A stretch of 64,000 nucleotides of DNA from contig NZ_SWBP01000001.1 of assembly GCF_005116455.1 (NCBI RefSeq), positions 930,001-994,000 of the forward strand. The letters are read 5' to 3'. The stretch's first letter is position 1. Each line of letters starts with the position of its first letter. Source of the DNA: Pedobacter cryophilus (GTDB lineage Bacteria > Bacteroidota > Bacteroidia > Sphingobacteriales > Sphingobacteriaceae). The translations under genes were made by a program, and so were the position numbers. Under the pieces are notes generated by a model. The model had not been told where the DNA came from. It searched no databases and saw nothing but the letters and a program-made list of their open reading frames with translations. Positions 1-8,408 of the stretch are shown piece by piece.

Positions 1-156
1 TTTAACTGTGGTTGATTTTCCCGCTCCGTTTGGTCCTATATAACCAATCACCTGGCCCGGATAAATTTCTAAATTAATGCCTTTTAGAACTTGTTTTTCG
101 CCGTAGCTTTTCTTTAAATTTCTAATGCTGATGATAGGTAGTATTTCTGATTCCAT
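1..156 (-). CDS. ABC transporter ATP-binding protein, N-terminal fragment
   Basis: The first 52 residues of an ABC ATPase run off the left edge of the window. Translation from the ATG at 156 gives a typical start with a short beta strand ([19 protein letters not shown]) followed by a complete Walker A motif, GPNGAGKST, near residues 42-50. The Walker A context resembles ABC-2-type exporter ATPases (multidrug, gliding or Na+ efflux types), but too little is visible to name a substrate. The permease gene would be expected beyond the window edge. Signature motif and Walker B are not in view. Confidence 0.85.
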   Translation of the reverse strand, partial: MESEILPIISIRNLKKSYGEKQVLKGINLEIYPGQVIGYIGPNGAGKSTTVK

Positions 157-468
157 GTTGTTGTTTATTTTTTAAACCTGAATTAGATTATTGATTTTGC
201 GCTTAGTTACAGAATTGTTTTTTTGCGTTAACGATTTAGTGAAAACCCTTTTTTGTCCTTCGACTCCGCTCAGGACGACAACAAAAGATTGTAATGGATA
301 GCGTGTTATCCCGATAGCTATCAGGACGCCCAAAATTCCTTGTTTTTGATCTTATTAATCTCAATCTCTAAATATAAGATATGTTCTATAAACGAGTGTA
401 TTTAAGCATATAAATTAGAAGGTTTTTGTAATTACGAATTTTTTAATATTTTCACAGCATACAAAAAC
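157..468. other. Intergenic region with REP-like motifs
   Basis: This 312-bp gap holds no gene. It contains the dispersed motif TTCGACTCCGCTCAG (about 257-271) and a GATAGCTATC palindrome inside CCCGATAGCTATC (about 312-324). Both recur elsewhere in the window (4316-4358 and 42233-42250 for the first; 35648 and 35882 for the second). They look like short repeated palindromic units rather than regulatory sites for either neighbour. Confidence 0.5.
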
Positions 469-1113
469 ATGAAAAAATATCTATCCATGTTATTAGTTAC
501 ACTAGGTGTAGCTTTAACAACTTATGCACAGGAATCGGCAAAGCAAGTATTTGAAAGTCCCAAATTACAAACAGAAATAGGCACTCATAAATTAGTAGCT
601 ATTTTACCTTTTACGGTTTCTATTAAGTATAAAAAGCCGCCCAAAAATTTTAGTGCAGAAGCAAACAGAGATCAAGAAAAATCAATGTCTAAATCTATTC
701 AAAGTAGTATGTACACTTTTTTGCTAAGAAAAGGAGAAAGCTATTCTGTTGAATTTCAGGATGTAGAAAAATCAAATATTCTATTGAAGAAAGCTGGGAT
801 GTTAGATAAAATGGATGAGTTTACTAAAGATGAAATTTCTAAAGTTTTAGGAGTTGACGCCGTAATTGGTGGAACTTTTGAATCTGAGCAAACTAGATCT
901 GATGGTGCTGCAATTGCAACCACTATATTGTTTGGAAGCATGGGCGGAAAAACTGGATCTGGAACTTCTGTTCTTACCTTAAACAATGGTAAAGATGGAG
1001 AATTACTTTGGAGATTCTTTAAAACAATGGACGATAATATTTTTTCTTCTACAGATGATTTGGTAGAAAGAATGATGAGAAAAATAAGCAGAAATTTTCC
1101 TTATATGAATTAG
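469..1113 (+). CDS. Secreted protein of unknown function, possibly CsgG/GNA1162-like
   Basis: 214 residues with a clear signal peptide (MKKYLSMLLVTLGVALTTYAQ, cleaved near residue 20) and no later membrane segment. The body has the flavour of periplasmic proteins related to CsgG or GNA1162: a beta strand 'KLVAILPF' followed by helices, and later 'VLGVDAVIGGTFESEQ', where these families carry a G-x-D-A-v-i-x-G motif. The lipobox Cys typical of CsgG is absent, so it is probably soluble periplasmic. It is a single gene that ends in a terminator shared with the convergent msrA. The family assignment is inference. Confidence 0.65.
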   Translation: MKKYLSMLLVTLGVALTTYAQESAKQVFESPKLQTEIGTHKLVAILPFTVSIKYKKPPKNFSAEANRDQEKSMSKSIQSSMYTFLLRKGESYSVEFQDVEKSNILLKKAGMLDKMDEFTKDEISKVLGVDAVIGGTFESEQTRSDGAAIATTILFGSMGGKTGSGTSVLTLNNGKDGELLWRFFKTMDDNIFSSTDDLVERMMRKISRNFPYMN

Positions 1114-1115
1114 TA

Positions 1116-1151
1116 AAAAAATGGCTTCCAAAACATCTGGAAGCCATTTTT
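1116..1151. terminator. Bidirectional terminator between secreted protein gene and msrA
   Basis: A perfect hairpin, AAAAATGGCTTCCA with TGGAAGCCATTTTT around a 7-nt loop, has A and T tracts on both sides. It sits between two convergent genes and can serve both. Confidence 0.85.
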
Positions 1152-1170
1152 GCTTTTATGAAATGAGATT

Positions 1171-1839
1171 TTAAACTCCCTTTTTCAACTTCCCTTTATA
1201 CGTTTTTTTAAATTGCTCAAAACGAGGTAAAGAAACATTATTTACATAAGGGTTTCCACTTCCTTTACCAGCATTAATATAATCTTGGTGGTATTCTTCG
1301 GCTTCGTAGAAAGCTTCTAATTTTTGTAATTCGGTGACCAAAGGTTTTGCAAAACGATTGGTTTTGCTGATTTCTCTAACCGCATTCATGGCAATTTCTT
1401 TCTCCGCATCTGTTTGGTAAAACAAAATAGAGCGGTAAGAAGAACCTCTATCTGGTCCTTGTTGATCTTTGGTTGTTGGATCATGCGATGCAAAAAAGAC
1501 TTTTACCAATTCTTCATAAGAAATCACTTTTGGGTCGTAATAAACTAAAACGGTTTCTGCATGGCCTGTAGTTTCTGTATTCACTAAATCGTAAGTTGGG
1601 TTTTTGGTAGTTCCCCCTGCATAACCAGAAACTACTTCGCCAACACCTGCTACGGCTTCAAAAATATGTTCGCTACACCAAAAGCAACCTTCGGCAAAAG
1701 CAACAACAGCTTTCCCTTTGGGCGGAGTAAGATCCATTTTTTTGTCTTTTTGTTTAGATGAATTGGTTTGTCCGTTACTGTTGCAGGCAAATAGAAACAC
1801 TAAAACGCTTATTGAAAATAATTTTATAATCTTATTCAT
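1171..1839 (-). CDS. msrA: Peptide methionine sulfoxide reductase A, lipoprotein form
   Basis: Reduces methionine-S-sulfoxide in oxidised proteins, using thioredoxin or a similar donor. The catalytic motif GCFWC is at residues 51-55 (Cys52 nucleophile), followed by the family's GYAGG and 'YDPKVISYEEL' blocks and 'HDPTTKDQQGPDRGSSYRS'. The N-terminus is a lipoprotein signal with lipobox LFAC (Cys19), so the enzyme is probably anchored outside the cytoplasm, where it would repair envelope proteins. At 222 aa it is slightly longer than cytosolic MsrA because of this leader. The ATG at 1839 places the signal peptide correctly. Confidence 0.95.
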   Translation of the reverse strand: MNKIIKLFSISVLVFLFACNSNGQTNSSKQKDKKMDLTPPKGKAVVAFAEGCFWCSEHIFEAVAGVGEVVSGYAGGTTKNPTYDLVNTETTGHAETVLVYYDPKVISYEELVKVFFASHDPTTKDQQGPDRGSSYRSILFYQTDAEKEIAMNAVREISKTNRFAKPLVTELQKLEAFYEAEEYHQDYINAGKGSGNPYVNNVSLPRFEQFKKTYKGKLKKGV

Positions 1840-1908
1840 AACAGTTTTTAAAAGCTTTGTCTATTGATGAACGCATTCCTTACATGAATAGTTTTGTAGA
1901 AACGAGAA

Positions 1909-3450
1909 TTAACCCGCCCAACTTTCTCTGTCTAAACTTCTAAAATGAATAGCTTCGGCCAAATGTTCAATGCCAATTTCTTCGCTTTGAGATAAATCTG
2001 CAATGGTGCGGGCTACTTTTAAAATTCTATCGTAAGCTCTGGCAGATAAACCTAATTTCTCCATCGCTTTCTTCAATAACAATTGCCCTGCATCAGAAAT
2101 TAAACAAATAGACCTTACCATTTGCGGACTCATTTGCGCATTGCAGTTAATGTTGTCGTTTTCTAAAAAACGCTTGTCTTGCATTTCTCTGGCTTTAATT
2201 ACTCTTAATCTCACTACTTCACTTTTTTCTGATTGCCTGTCAGAAGATAGTTCATCAAAATTTACGGGTGTGACTTCCACATGTAAATCAATACGATCTA
2301 ATAATGGTCCGCTTACTTTACTTAAATACTTTTGCACCACTCCAGGTCCGCAAATACATTCCTTTTCGGGATGATTATAATAACCGCAGGGACAAGGATT
2401 CATTGCCGCTATCAGCATAAAACTGGCAGGATAATCAACAGACATTCGAGCTCGGGCAATGGTTACTCGCCTTTCTTCTAACGGTTGGCGCATCACTTCT
2501 AAAACAGTACGTTTAAACTCAGGTAATTCATCCAAAAATAAAACCCCATTATGCGCTAAAGAAATTTCGCCGGGTTGAGGATTACTTCCTCCACCTACTA
2601 AAGCCACATCTGAAACTGTATGATGAGGCGAGCGAAATGGGCGAGTGGTAATGAGGGAATCTGTAGCGGCTAGCTTACCTGCTACCGAATGTATTTTAGT
2701 GGTTTCTAAAGCTTCGTGTAAATTAAGTGGTGGTAAAATAGTGGGTAAACGTTTAGCTAACATAGTTTTTCCGGCTCCCGGCGGACCAATTAAAATAGCA
2801 TTGTGACCACCTGCGGCAGCTATTTCTAAAGAGCGTTTAATGTTTTCTTGCCCTTTAACATCAGCAAAATCTGCATCGTAATTGTTTACGGCATTGTAAA
2901 ATTCATCTCGGGTATCAACAATGGTGAGTTCGGGTTTAATGCCTTTGCTAAAAAAGTCTATAATTTCTTTCACATGGCTTATTCCATAAACTTCTATTCC
3001 GCTTACTATGGCAGCTTCCCGGGCATTTTGTTTGGGTAAAATAAAACCTTTGAATTTCTCTTTTTTTGCTTGAATAGCAATTGGAAGCGCTCCTTTAATG
3101 GCTTGCACTTGACCGTCTAAAGAGAGTTCGCCCATAATTAAATAGTCTCCAATTTCGGCGAGTGGAATTTGACCAGAATCAGCTAAAATACCTGTAGCAA
3201 TGGTTAAATCATAAGCCGATCCTTCTTTTCTGATATCGGCTGGAGCCAAATTCACAACAATTTTTTGTCGTGGCATTTTTAAACCACTGCTGGTTAAGGC
3301 GCTTTCTATCCTTAACATGCTTTCTTTAACGGCGTTATCAGGTAAACCTACCACCAAATAAATGGGCTTTCCAGAAAATATATTGACTTCTACAGTAATA
3401 TTTTGCGCTTCTACTCCATAAACAGCACTCCCAAAGGTTTTTACAGGCAT
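1909..3450 (-). CDS. YifB/ComM family Mg-chelatase-like AAA+ ATPase
   Basis: 513 aa with the full YifB architecture. An N-terminal Lon-protease-like fold (residues about 1-170, without need of catalytic function) is followed by the AAA+ Mg-chelatase core with Walker A GPPGAGKTML near 219-228, the RSPHHTVSDVALVGGG insert, and Walker B LFLDELPEF. A Cys-rich loop (CPCGYYNHPEKECICG) and a C-terminal helical Mg-chelatase domain complete it. ComM in other bacteria is a hexameric helicase that promotes branch migration during natural transformation. Whether it does so here is inferred from the family. Single gene on the minus strand downstream of trpC. Confidence 0.93.
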   Translation of the reverse strand: MPVKTFGSAVYGVEAQNITVEVNIFSGKPIYLVVGLPDNAVKESMLRIESALTSSGLKMPRQKIVVNLAPADIRKEGSAYDLTIATGILADSGQIPLAEIGDYLIMGELSLDGQVQAIKGALPIAIQAKKEKFKGFILPKQNAREAAIVSGIEVYGISHVKEIIDFFSKGIKPELTIVDTRDEFYNAVNNYDADFADVKGQENIKRSLEIAAAGGHNAILIGPPGAGKTMLAKRLPTILPPLNLHEALETTKIHSVAGKLAATDSLITTRPFRSPHHTVSDVALVGGGSNPQPGEISLAHNGVLFLDELPEFKRTVLEVMRQPLEERRVTIARARMSVDYPASFMLIAAMNPCPCGYYNHPEKECICGPGVVQKYLSKVSGPLLDRIDLHVEVTPVNFDELSSDRQSEKSEVVRLRVIKAREMQDKRFLENDNINCNAQMSPQMVRSICLISDAGQLLLKKAMEKLGLSARAYDRILKVARTIADLSQSEEIGIEHLAEAIHFRSLDRESWAG

Positions 3451-3510
3451 AAATTTTTTTATTGAAAGTAGAAAAAATATATGAAAGCAAAAATTAAGTA
3501 TTTCCTCCTG

Positions 3511-4293
3511 TTAAAGTGCTTTCACAAAATCAGCCATTGCCAATCCCGGGTTTGCGGTTCTCATAAAGTTCTCGCCAATTAAAAAACCATTAAAACCTAC
3601 CGACTTTAATAATTTTATAGTTTCGGGTTTGCTAATAGCACTTTCAGATATTTTCAGAAATTCAGATGGGATCACTTCGGCCAAAGTAATAGAGGTTTCA
3701 ATACTTACCGAAAAATCTTTGAGGTTGCGGTTATTTACACCTACCACATCTAAATAAGGATTTAAACTGCGGTCTAATTCCTCTCGGTTATGGACTTCTA
3801 AAAGCGTACTTAAGCCTAAAGATTTAGCCAATTTGGCAAAGCCGAGGATTTCCTGAGGCGTTAAACAGGCTGCAATTAATAAAACAATATCTGCACCTAA
3901 AGCTTTTGCTTCCACAATTTGATATTCATCAATCATGAAATCTTTACGTAAAATGGGGATTTTATTTACAGCCCTTGCAGCAATCAAATCATCATCATGA
4001 CCCATAAAAAAATCATGATCTGTTAAAACAGATAAAGCCGAAGCACCCGCAGCCGCATAACCAGTAGTTACTTCTTCTACCGTAACCTGATCATTGATGA
4101 TGCCTTTAGAAGGTGATTTTCTTTTAAACTCAGCAATAATTCCAGTTTTTTTATGATCGGTTAAAAAAGTTTTTAAGCTATAGGTTTCCCTGTTAAAGCC
4201 TAATTTATTTTCTAATTCTCTTAAAGAAGTTTTGGCTTTCGCCGATGCTACCTCTTCCTTTTTGCGAGCTACAATTTGATCTAGAATATTCAT
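3511..4293 (-). CDS. trpC: Indole-3-glycerol-phosphate synthase
   Basis: 260-aa TIM barrel that closes the indole ring of CdRP in tryptophan synthesis. Typical blocks are IIAEFKRKSPSKG (catalytic Lys and substrate binding), 'ALSVLTDHDFFMGHDDDL', 'ILRKDFMIDEYQ', 'VGVNNRNLKDF' and 'KISESAISKPETIKLLKSVGFNGFLIGENFM'. It is the third trp gene of a minus-strand set, but trpD, which normally separates trpG and trpC in this phylum, is not here. The 88-bp gap to trpG holds an inverted repeat instead. Confidence 0.96.
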   Translation of the reverse strand: MNILDQIVARKKEEVASAKAKTSLRELENKLGFNRETYSLKTFLTDHKKTGIIAEFKRKSPSKGIINDQVTVEEVTTGYAAAGASALSVLTDHDFFMGHDDDLIAARAVNKIPILRKDFMIDEYQIVEAKALGADIVLLIAACLTPQEILGFAKLAKSLGLSTLLEVHNREELDRSLNPYLDVVGVNNRNLKDFSVSIETSITLAEVIPSEFLKISESAISKPETIKLLKSVGFNGFLIGENFMRTANPGLAMADFVKAL

Positions 4294-4306
4294 TTTTATT
4301 TCTTTT

Positions 4307-4367
4307 TGTCACATTGAGCGGAGTCGAAATGTACTGTCAAAAGGCTTCGACTCCGCTCAGCCTGACA
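4307..4367. repeat. Inverted REP-like repeat between trpC and trpG
   Basis: Arms 4307-4328 and 4346-4367 (TGTCA...GAGCGGAGTCGAA and TTCGACTCCGCTC...TGACA) face each other around a 17-bp spacer and can form a long hairpin. The GAGCGGAGTCGAA core also occurs near 257 and 42240, so this is a dispersed repeat. It sits inside the trp gene set where trpD would be expected. In transcripts it could act as a stability or polarity hairpin. Confidence 0.75.
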
Positions 4368-4381
4368 TTCAGTGATTACCC

Positions 4382-4948
4382 CTAATTCTCCAGCCAATTT
4401 TTAATCATTTCTTTGCCAAACTCTGTTAACACAGATTCTGGATGAAATTGTACGCCTCGCACATCAAAATTGCGGTGACGCAAAGCCATCATTACGCCTT
4501 TTTCATCTTCGGCTGTAACTATTAAATCTGAAGGTAAGTTTTCTGATTTTACAGCCCAAGAATGGTATCTACCCACTTTAAAAGTTTGGGGCAATCCTTT
4601 AAAAACAACTTCGTTTGTCTCTTTAACAACAATATTTGTAGCTGTGCCGTGAACCGGTTTTTCTAAATTATATAACTCGCCACCAAAAACTTCGGCAATA
4701 GCCTGCTGACCTAAACAAACGCCTAAAATACTTTTTGTGGGGGCATATTTTTCTATCACTTGTAATAACAAACCTGCCTCAGATGGAATTCCTGGTCCTG
4801 GCGACAATAAAATTTTATCAAAAGCAGCTACATCTTTCAACTCAAATTTATCGTTTCTCCAAACTTCCGCATCCTGATTTAGCTCATGTAGTAAATGAAC
4901 TAAATTGTAAGTAAAGGAATCGTAATTATCTATAACTAATATTTTCAT
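4382..4948 (-). CDS. trpG: Anthranilate synthase glutamine amidotransferase subunit
   Basis: 188-aa class I glutamine amidotransferase (TrpG/PabA). It supplies ammonia from glutamine to TrpE. The oxyanion strand SPGPGIPSEAG, the catalytic Cys in GVCLGQQAIAE and the HPESVLTEFG His-Glu block are all intact. It may also serve aminodeoxychorismate synthase, as PabA/TrpG are often shared. It lies 95 bp downstream of trpE, in a gap containing short TTTAAGG-type repeats. Confidence 0.95.
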   Translation of the reverse strand: MKILVIDNYDSFTYNLVHLLHELNQDAEVWRNDKFELKDVAAFDKILLSPGPGIPSEAGLLLQVIEKYAPTKSILGVCLGQQAIAEVFGGELYNLEKPVHGTATNIVVKETNEVVFKGLPQTFKVGRYHSWAVKSENLPSDLIVTAEDEKGVMMALRHRNFDVRGVQFHPESVLTEFGKEMIKNWLEN

Positions 4949-5043
4949 TTTATTTGGGGTTTAAGGTTTGGGGTTTAAGGTTTAAGGAATTTTGATGCGT
5001 TTTACAAGCACCTTCTACCCAAAACCTTACACCTTCTACCTTA

Positions 5044-6456
5044 TTATATTTCCTGCGCTTGTTTAATGGCATTTCTTAAAGCTGCAATTTTATGGTTCAC
5101 TTCATTCATTTCCATCTCTGGGTCAGAATCTGCCACAATTCCGGCTCCAGCTTGGTAATGTAGTTTGTTATTTTTACTGAGGAAAGACCTGATCATGATG
5201 GCGTGATTAAAATCACCGTTAAAGCCCATAAAACCTATGGCACCGCTGTAAAAACTGCGTTTATCTTTTTCATACAAATCAATTAATTCCATGGCTCTGT
5301 ATTTAGGTGCACCACTTAAAGTGCCGGCAGGGAAAGTATCGGCAACAATTTTAAAAGGATTTACGCCTTCCTTAATTTGCCCGCTCACTTTAGAAACTAA
5401 GTGAATTAAATGCGAGTAAAATTGTACCTCTTTGTATGCTTTCACCTCTACGTTTTGGCAATGTCTGCTCAAATCATTTCGGGCTAAATCAACCAACATC
5501 ACATGTTCTGCAGATTCTTTAGGGTCTTGTTCTAATTTTTCGGCCAGTAGTTTGTCCTGAATATCATTACCAGATCTTTTAAAAGTACCAGCAATAGGAT
5601 AAATGGTGGCCGTATTGTTTTTAATAGTTAATTGAGCTTCGGGCGAAGACCCAAATATTTTAAAACTGCCGTAATCAAAATAGAAAAGGTAAGGTGACGG
5701 ATTGATGGATCTTAAAGCTCGGTAAACATTAAACTCATCTCCTGTAAAAGAGGTTTGAAAAGCCCGTGAAGGTACAATTTGAAAAACATCACCACGGTAA
5801 ATGTGTTTCTTCATTTGTACTACAATTTGCTTAAAATCTTCGTCGCTTAAATTTGAGCTTTCTTCTCCTTTCACTTTAAAATGATATTCGGGGAAGTTTT
5901 TGTTTTGAATAAGGTATTCTATTTTTTCTAAACCATTGCTTTCGCCTTCAAAATCACTTTCGTTTTTAACAATGTATAATTCGTTTTTAAAGTGATCAAT
6001 AGCTATAATATATCGGTAAACATGGTATTGAAAAGTAGGAATTACCCTTTCATTATCATAAGAAGTTTTCAGCTTAATGTCTTCAAAATATTCTACGGCT
6101 TCATGTGTGAAATAGCCAAATAAACCATCGGCAATAAACTTCATGCTCTTATCTGCATCGCTTTCAAAGCTTTTTCTAAAAGAGCTTACTTCTTCGGTTA
6201 AATCAAAACTTCCCGGATTTAAGGTTTCTGAGCTGCCATCTGGGTAGGTTTTTGTTAATGTTTGCTTATCTAATACAATACTAGCAATGGCATCACAACA
6301 AACGTAACTCATGCTATTTTCTCTACTATGGTAATCAGAACTTTCTAATAACAAGCTGTTTGGGAAAACATCGCGTAAACGCAAATAAATACTTACTGGT
6401 GTGGTGGTATCGGCCAGTAGTTTTTTGAAGCTTACTTTTAAACTAAATTTTTTCAT
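5044..6456 (-). CDS. trpE: Anthranilate synthase component I
   Basis: 470-aa chorismate-binding enzyme that commits chorismate to tryptophan. The N-terminal regulatory segment has LLESSDYHSRENSMSY, the LLES element involved in tryptophan feedback binding. The C-terminal catalytic half carries 'IYPIAGTFKRSG', 'DPKESAEHVMLVDLARNDL', 'FPAGTLSGAPK' and 'GAGIVADSDPEMEMNE'. The start at 6456 follows the trpL leader and its terminator (6487-6626), so the enzyme appears controlled both by feedback and by transcription attenuation. Confidence 0.96.
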   Translation of the reverse strand: MKKFSLKVSFKKLLADTTTPVSIYLRLRDVFPNSLLLESSDYHSRENSMSYVCCDAIASIVLDKQTLTKTYPDGSSETLNPGSFDLTEEVSSFRKSFESDADKSMKFIADGLFGYFTHEAVEYFEDIKLKTSYDNERVIPTFQYHVYRYIIAIDHFKNELYIVKNESDFEGESNGLEKIEYLIQNKNFPEYHFKVKGEESSNLSDEDFKQIVVQMKKHIYRGDVFQIVPSRAFQTSFTGDEFNVYRALRSINPSPYLFYFDYGSFKIFGSSPEAQLTIKNNTATIYPIAGTFKRSGNDIQDKLLAEKLEQDPKESAEHVMLVDLARNDLSRHCQNVEVKAYKEVQFYSHLIHLVSKVSGQIKEGVNPFKIVADTFPAGTLSGAPKYRAMELIDLYEKDKRSFYSGAIGFMGFNGDFNHAIMIRSFLSKNNKLHYQAGAGIVADSDPEMEMNEVNHKIAALRNAIKQAQEI

Positions 6457-6486
6457 GTGGTTTTATTAAATTCCTCACCGTAAAAC

Positions 6487-6515
6487 AAAAAAACCCGACG
6501 GTTGAATGTCGGGTT
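6487..6515 (-). terminator. trp attenuator (intrinsic terminator in the trpE leader)
   Basis: On the minus strand an 8-bp perfect stem, AACCCGAC with GTCGGGTT around an 8-nt loop, is followed directly by seven U residues. It ends about 30 nt before the trpE ATG and 34 nt after the stop of the trpL leader peptide. Position and form are those of a transcription attenuator. A competing pairing is possible between the TCGG in the trpL codons TCG GTA and the CCGA in the 5' arm, but it is short and unproven. Confidence 0.85.
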
Positions 6516-6548
6516 CGTTATTTGTTTAGGTTTGGTTTAAGTTCTCTT

Positions 6549-6626
6549 TTATGATACAAATAGGATTACCGAGGCTACAATTTTGTTGTGCCACCACCAT
6601 TTTTTTGTATTTGTTTGATTATTCAT
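6549..6626 (-). CDS. trpL: trp leader peptide with three consecutive Trp codons
   Basis: A 25-codon ORF upstream of trpE on the minus strand. It begins MNNQTNTKKWWWHNK and ends in a hydrophobic stretch before TAA. The three tandem TGG codons, at codons 10-12, are the hallmark of a ribosome-sensed tryptophan attenuator. When Trp-tRNA is scarce, ribosomes would stall on them and disfavour the terminator at 6487-6515. It is too short for routine gene calling. Codon choice and position are seen directly; the attenuation mechanism is inferred from the well-known enterobacterial trpL model. Confidence 0.85.
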   Translation of the reverse strand: MNNQTNTKKWWWHNKIVASVILFVS

Positions 6627-6632
6627 CGACAG

Positions 6633-6640
6633 CAAAATTA
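6633..6640 (-). promoter_or_regulatory. Candidate -7 element for trpL-trpEGC
   Basis: TAATTTTG on the minus strand matches the Bacteroidota -7 consensus TAnnTTTG. No good TTTG -33 element is seen at the usual spacing (TTTC at 17 nt is the nearest). The implied transcript start falls almost on the trpL ATG at 6626, so the leader peptide may be translated from a very short or leaderless mRNA. Confidence 0.45.
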
Positions 6641-6696
6641 GAAAGAAAATCGACTTTGAAAATATTTTTATCAAATAAATTTACACAAACGTTTTT

Positions 6697-7125
6697 TTAC
6701 ATATTCCACCATGGGTTTCTATCCTTCATGGTAAAAATTGCTAAAAGTACGATTACGATGCCTAAGGTGTAAAAAACATAAATGGCTTTGTGCTTGGCTT
6801 TTGCTTCTATTGCTTTTTTAGATTTTGAATAACCCACAGTAATTAAAGCGATAGATAAAATCATCATGCTAATATGTTCTACATTCCAATACCTGTAAGT
6901 AGGTTCACTCATTTTAGAGAAATCTACATTTGGGCTCATAAAATATAAAACTAAGCCAATTACCAATTGAAGGTGGCAACTGATGAGCGCAAAAAGGTTT
7001 ACTTTTTTATTTGCCGGTGTATAGGGCTTGTTACCAGCCGTAATAGCTTGTAAAATTGATAATAAAACCAATATTAAGACCACATATCTTAATATAGAAT
7101 GAAGGTGTAATAATCCTGTGTACAT
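6697..7125 (-). CDS. Four-helix integral membrane protein, cytochrome b-like
   Basis: 142 aa from the ATG at 7125. A longer frame reaches a TTG at 7140 but adds only five residues and is not preferred. Four hydrophobic helices are visible, with His residues placed in or next to them: LLHLHSILRY in helix 1, LISCHLQLVIGLVLYF in helix 2, and WNVEHISMMILSIALI in helix 3. Intramembrane histidines in a small four-helix protein suggest a b-type haem carrier, and related Bacteroidota proteins are often labelled cytochrome B. No function is established. It stands alone between a lipoprotein gene and the trp leader. Confidence 0.7.
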   Translation of the reverse strand: MYTGLLHLHSILRYVVLILVLLSILQAITAGNKPYTPANKKVNLFALISCHLQLVIGLVLYFMSPNVDFSKMSEPTYRYWNVEHISMMILSIALITVGYSKSKKAIEAKAKHKAIYVFYTLGIVIVLLAIFTMKDRNPWWNM

Positions 7126-7149
7126 AACTTTTTTTAACAAATATAAAAT

Positions 7150-7184
7150 AAAAAAGGAGGAGTGTAAATTAATACATTCCTCCT
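7150..7184 (-). terminator. Terminator of the beta-propeller lipoprotein gene
   Basis: On the minus strand the arms AGGAGGA and TCCTCCT, extended by a few inner pairs (7155-7165 with 7174-7184), form an 11-bp stem. A U-rich tract follows just before the next gene. It terminates transcription from 7228-8256. Confidence 0.75.
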
Positions 7185-7227
7185 ACTCACTCAGCACTAA
7201 AACCACAATTAACTATCTTTAATTTGT

Positions 7228-8256
7228 TTATCTGGCATCTAAAAAGATGGCTTCTGGTAAGGTGGTAACGGTTGCCATGGTTGTTGGCGCCATGTTTCCA
7301 CTATCAGTTAATCTAAAAACCAGGATTGATTTATTTGCTTTTTCGGCAATATAGATTAGTTTTTTTCCGCTTCTGGCGTCAAATTTTACATCAACCGGAT
7401 TACCTAATTTTGTGTTTGATCCAATAATTGTTCTATCTGGAGTTACGGCTGCATTTGCTGTAAATTTTGCCAAAGCACCTTCTATAATATAAATTCCACC
7501 ATCGGCATTAAATGCGGCAACTGTTGGGTTAGGAATGGCTGGTGCAGCTGCTGCTCCAATTTCTGTGGCAATTAACACATCAGAAGAAGCATCATAAGTT
7601 AAACCATGCAATCTTGTAGAGGAAGGAATAGTAATTTTGTTTGATGGCGTTACCGTACCTGATGCAATACTATTTACATTGTTAAATAATTGAATTTCTT
7701 TACGATCTAAATCAATTAAAACCATTAATTTATTGGCTGCAAAGGCAATTCCCCAAGGCTGTCCGTTTAATTTAAAAACTTTGTTTGCAGTTACTGTACC
7801 GCTTAAAGCAGGCGCATTATTGTAAACTCTAATGGTGCTATCGGTATTACTTGCAACGTACAATACTTTGTTAATGGCATCATAAGCAGCGCCTCGGCCA
7901 CTTGCTAAACTTGCATCTGTAAAAGAACTTCCGTTCATTACACTTCCTGTGCTACTTACCGAGAATAATTTTATGCTTTTAGTAGATCTGCTTACTTGAA
8001 AGCCTACATTGCTGGAAGCATCATAAACAATTCCATTACCATCTGGCGCTGCGGTATTATAAGTCATAGGAGCGGCTAAAGTAGCACCATCTGCAGGGTC
8101 AAAAATAGAAAGATTTGCAACAGCCGGATCGGTATCAGCATTAGAAACAAACAGTTTTGATACGGAAACAGTTGGCTCATCGTCTTTTGAACAACTAGTT
8201 ACAATTGTTGCTGCTATAAAAAGAGCAGAGATTGAAAATATGCTATAATTTTTCAT
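7228..8256 (-). CDS. Surface lipoprotein with beta-propeller-like repeats
   Basis: 342 aa with a lipoprotein signal: the lipobox VTSC ends the hydrophobic stretch at about residue 22, followed by SKDDEP. The body consists of repeated blocks such as KLFVSNAD, GIVYDASSNVGFQVSR, GAAYDAINKVLYVASN, GLTYDASSDVLIATE and 'VDVKFDARSGKKLIYIAEK', the spacing of a six- or seven-bladed propeller of the YncE/NHL type. A 'DNxxxVF' style ends several blades. Likely a lipid-anchored binding or sensing protein on the cell surface. No enzymatic residues are recognised. Confidence 0.75.
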   Translation of the reverse strand: MKNYSIFSISALFIAATIVTSCSKDDEPTVSVSKLFVSNADTDPAVANLSIFDPADGATLAAPMTYNTAAPDGNGIVYDASSNVGFQVSRSTKSIKLFSVSSTGSVMNGSSFTDASLASGRGAAYDAINKVLYVASNTDSTIRVYNNAPALSGTVTANKVFKLNGQPWGIAFAANKLMVLIDLDRKEIQLFNNVNSIASGTVTPSNKITIPSSTRLHGLTYDASSDVLIATEIGAAAAPAIPNPTVAAFNADGGIYIIEGALAKFTANAAVTPDRTIIGSNTKLGNPVDVKFDARSGKKLIYIAEKANKSILVFRLTDSGNMAPTTMATVTTLPEAIFLDAR

Positions 8257-8408
8257 TGTTTTCTTTAATTAATGTTTAAAATTTCTGATTAACAGACTGA
8301 ATTACGAAAGTAAATGGGCAGTAGATTTAGAAAGGGAACAAAAAATTTACAAAGTAGCTTAATTTTTAGCTTAAAAACTGTTTAGATTTAGATTCTAAAC
8401 TTTTTTGT

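Noticed and set aside
4949-4990. Telomere-like GGGTTTAAGG repeats
   Set aside because: Only a few imperfect units in a short gap; simple-sequence drift is sufficient.
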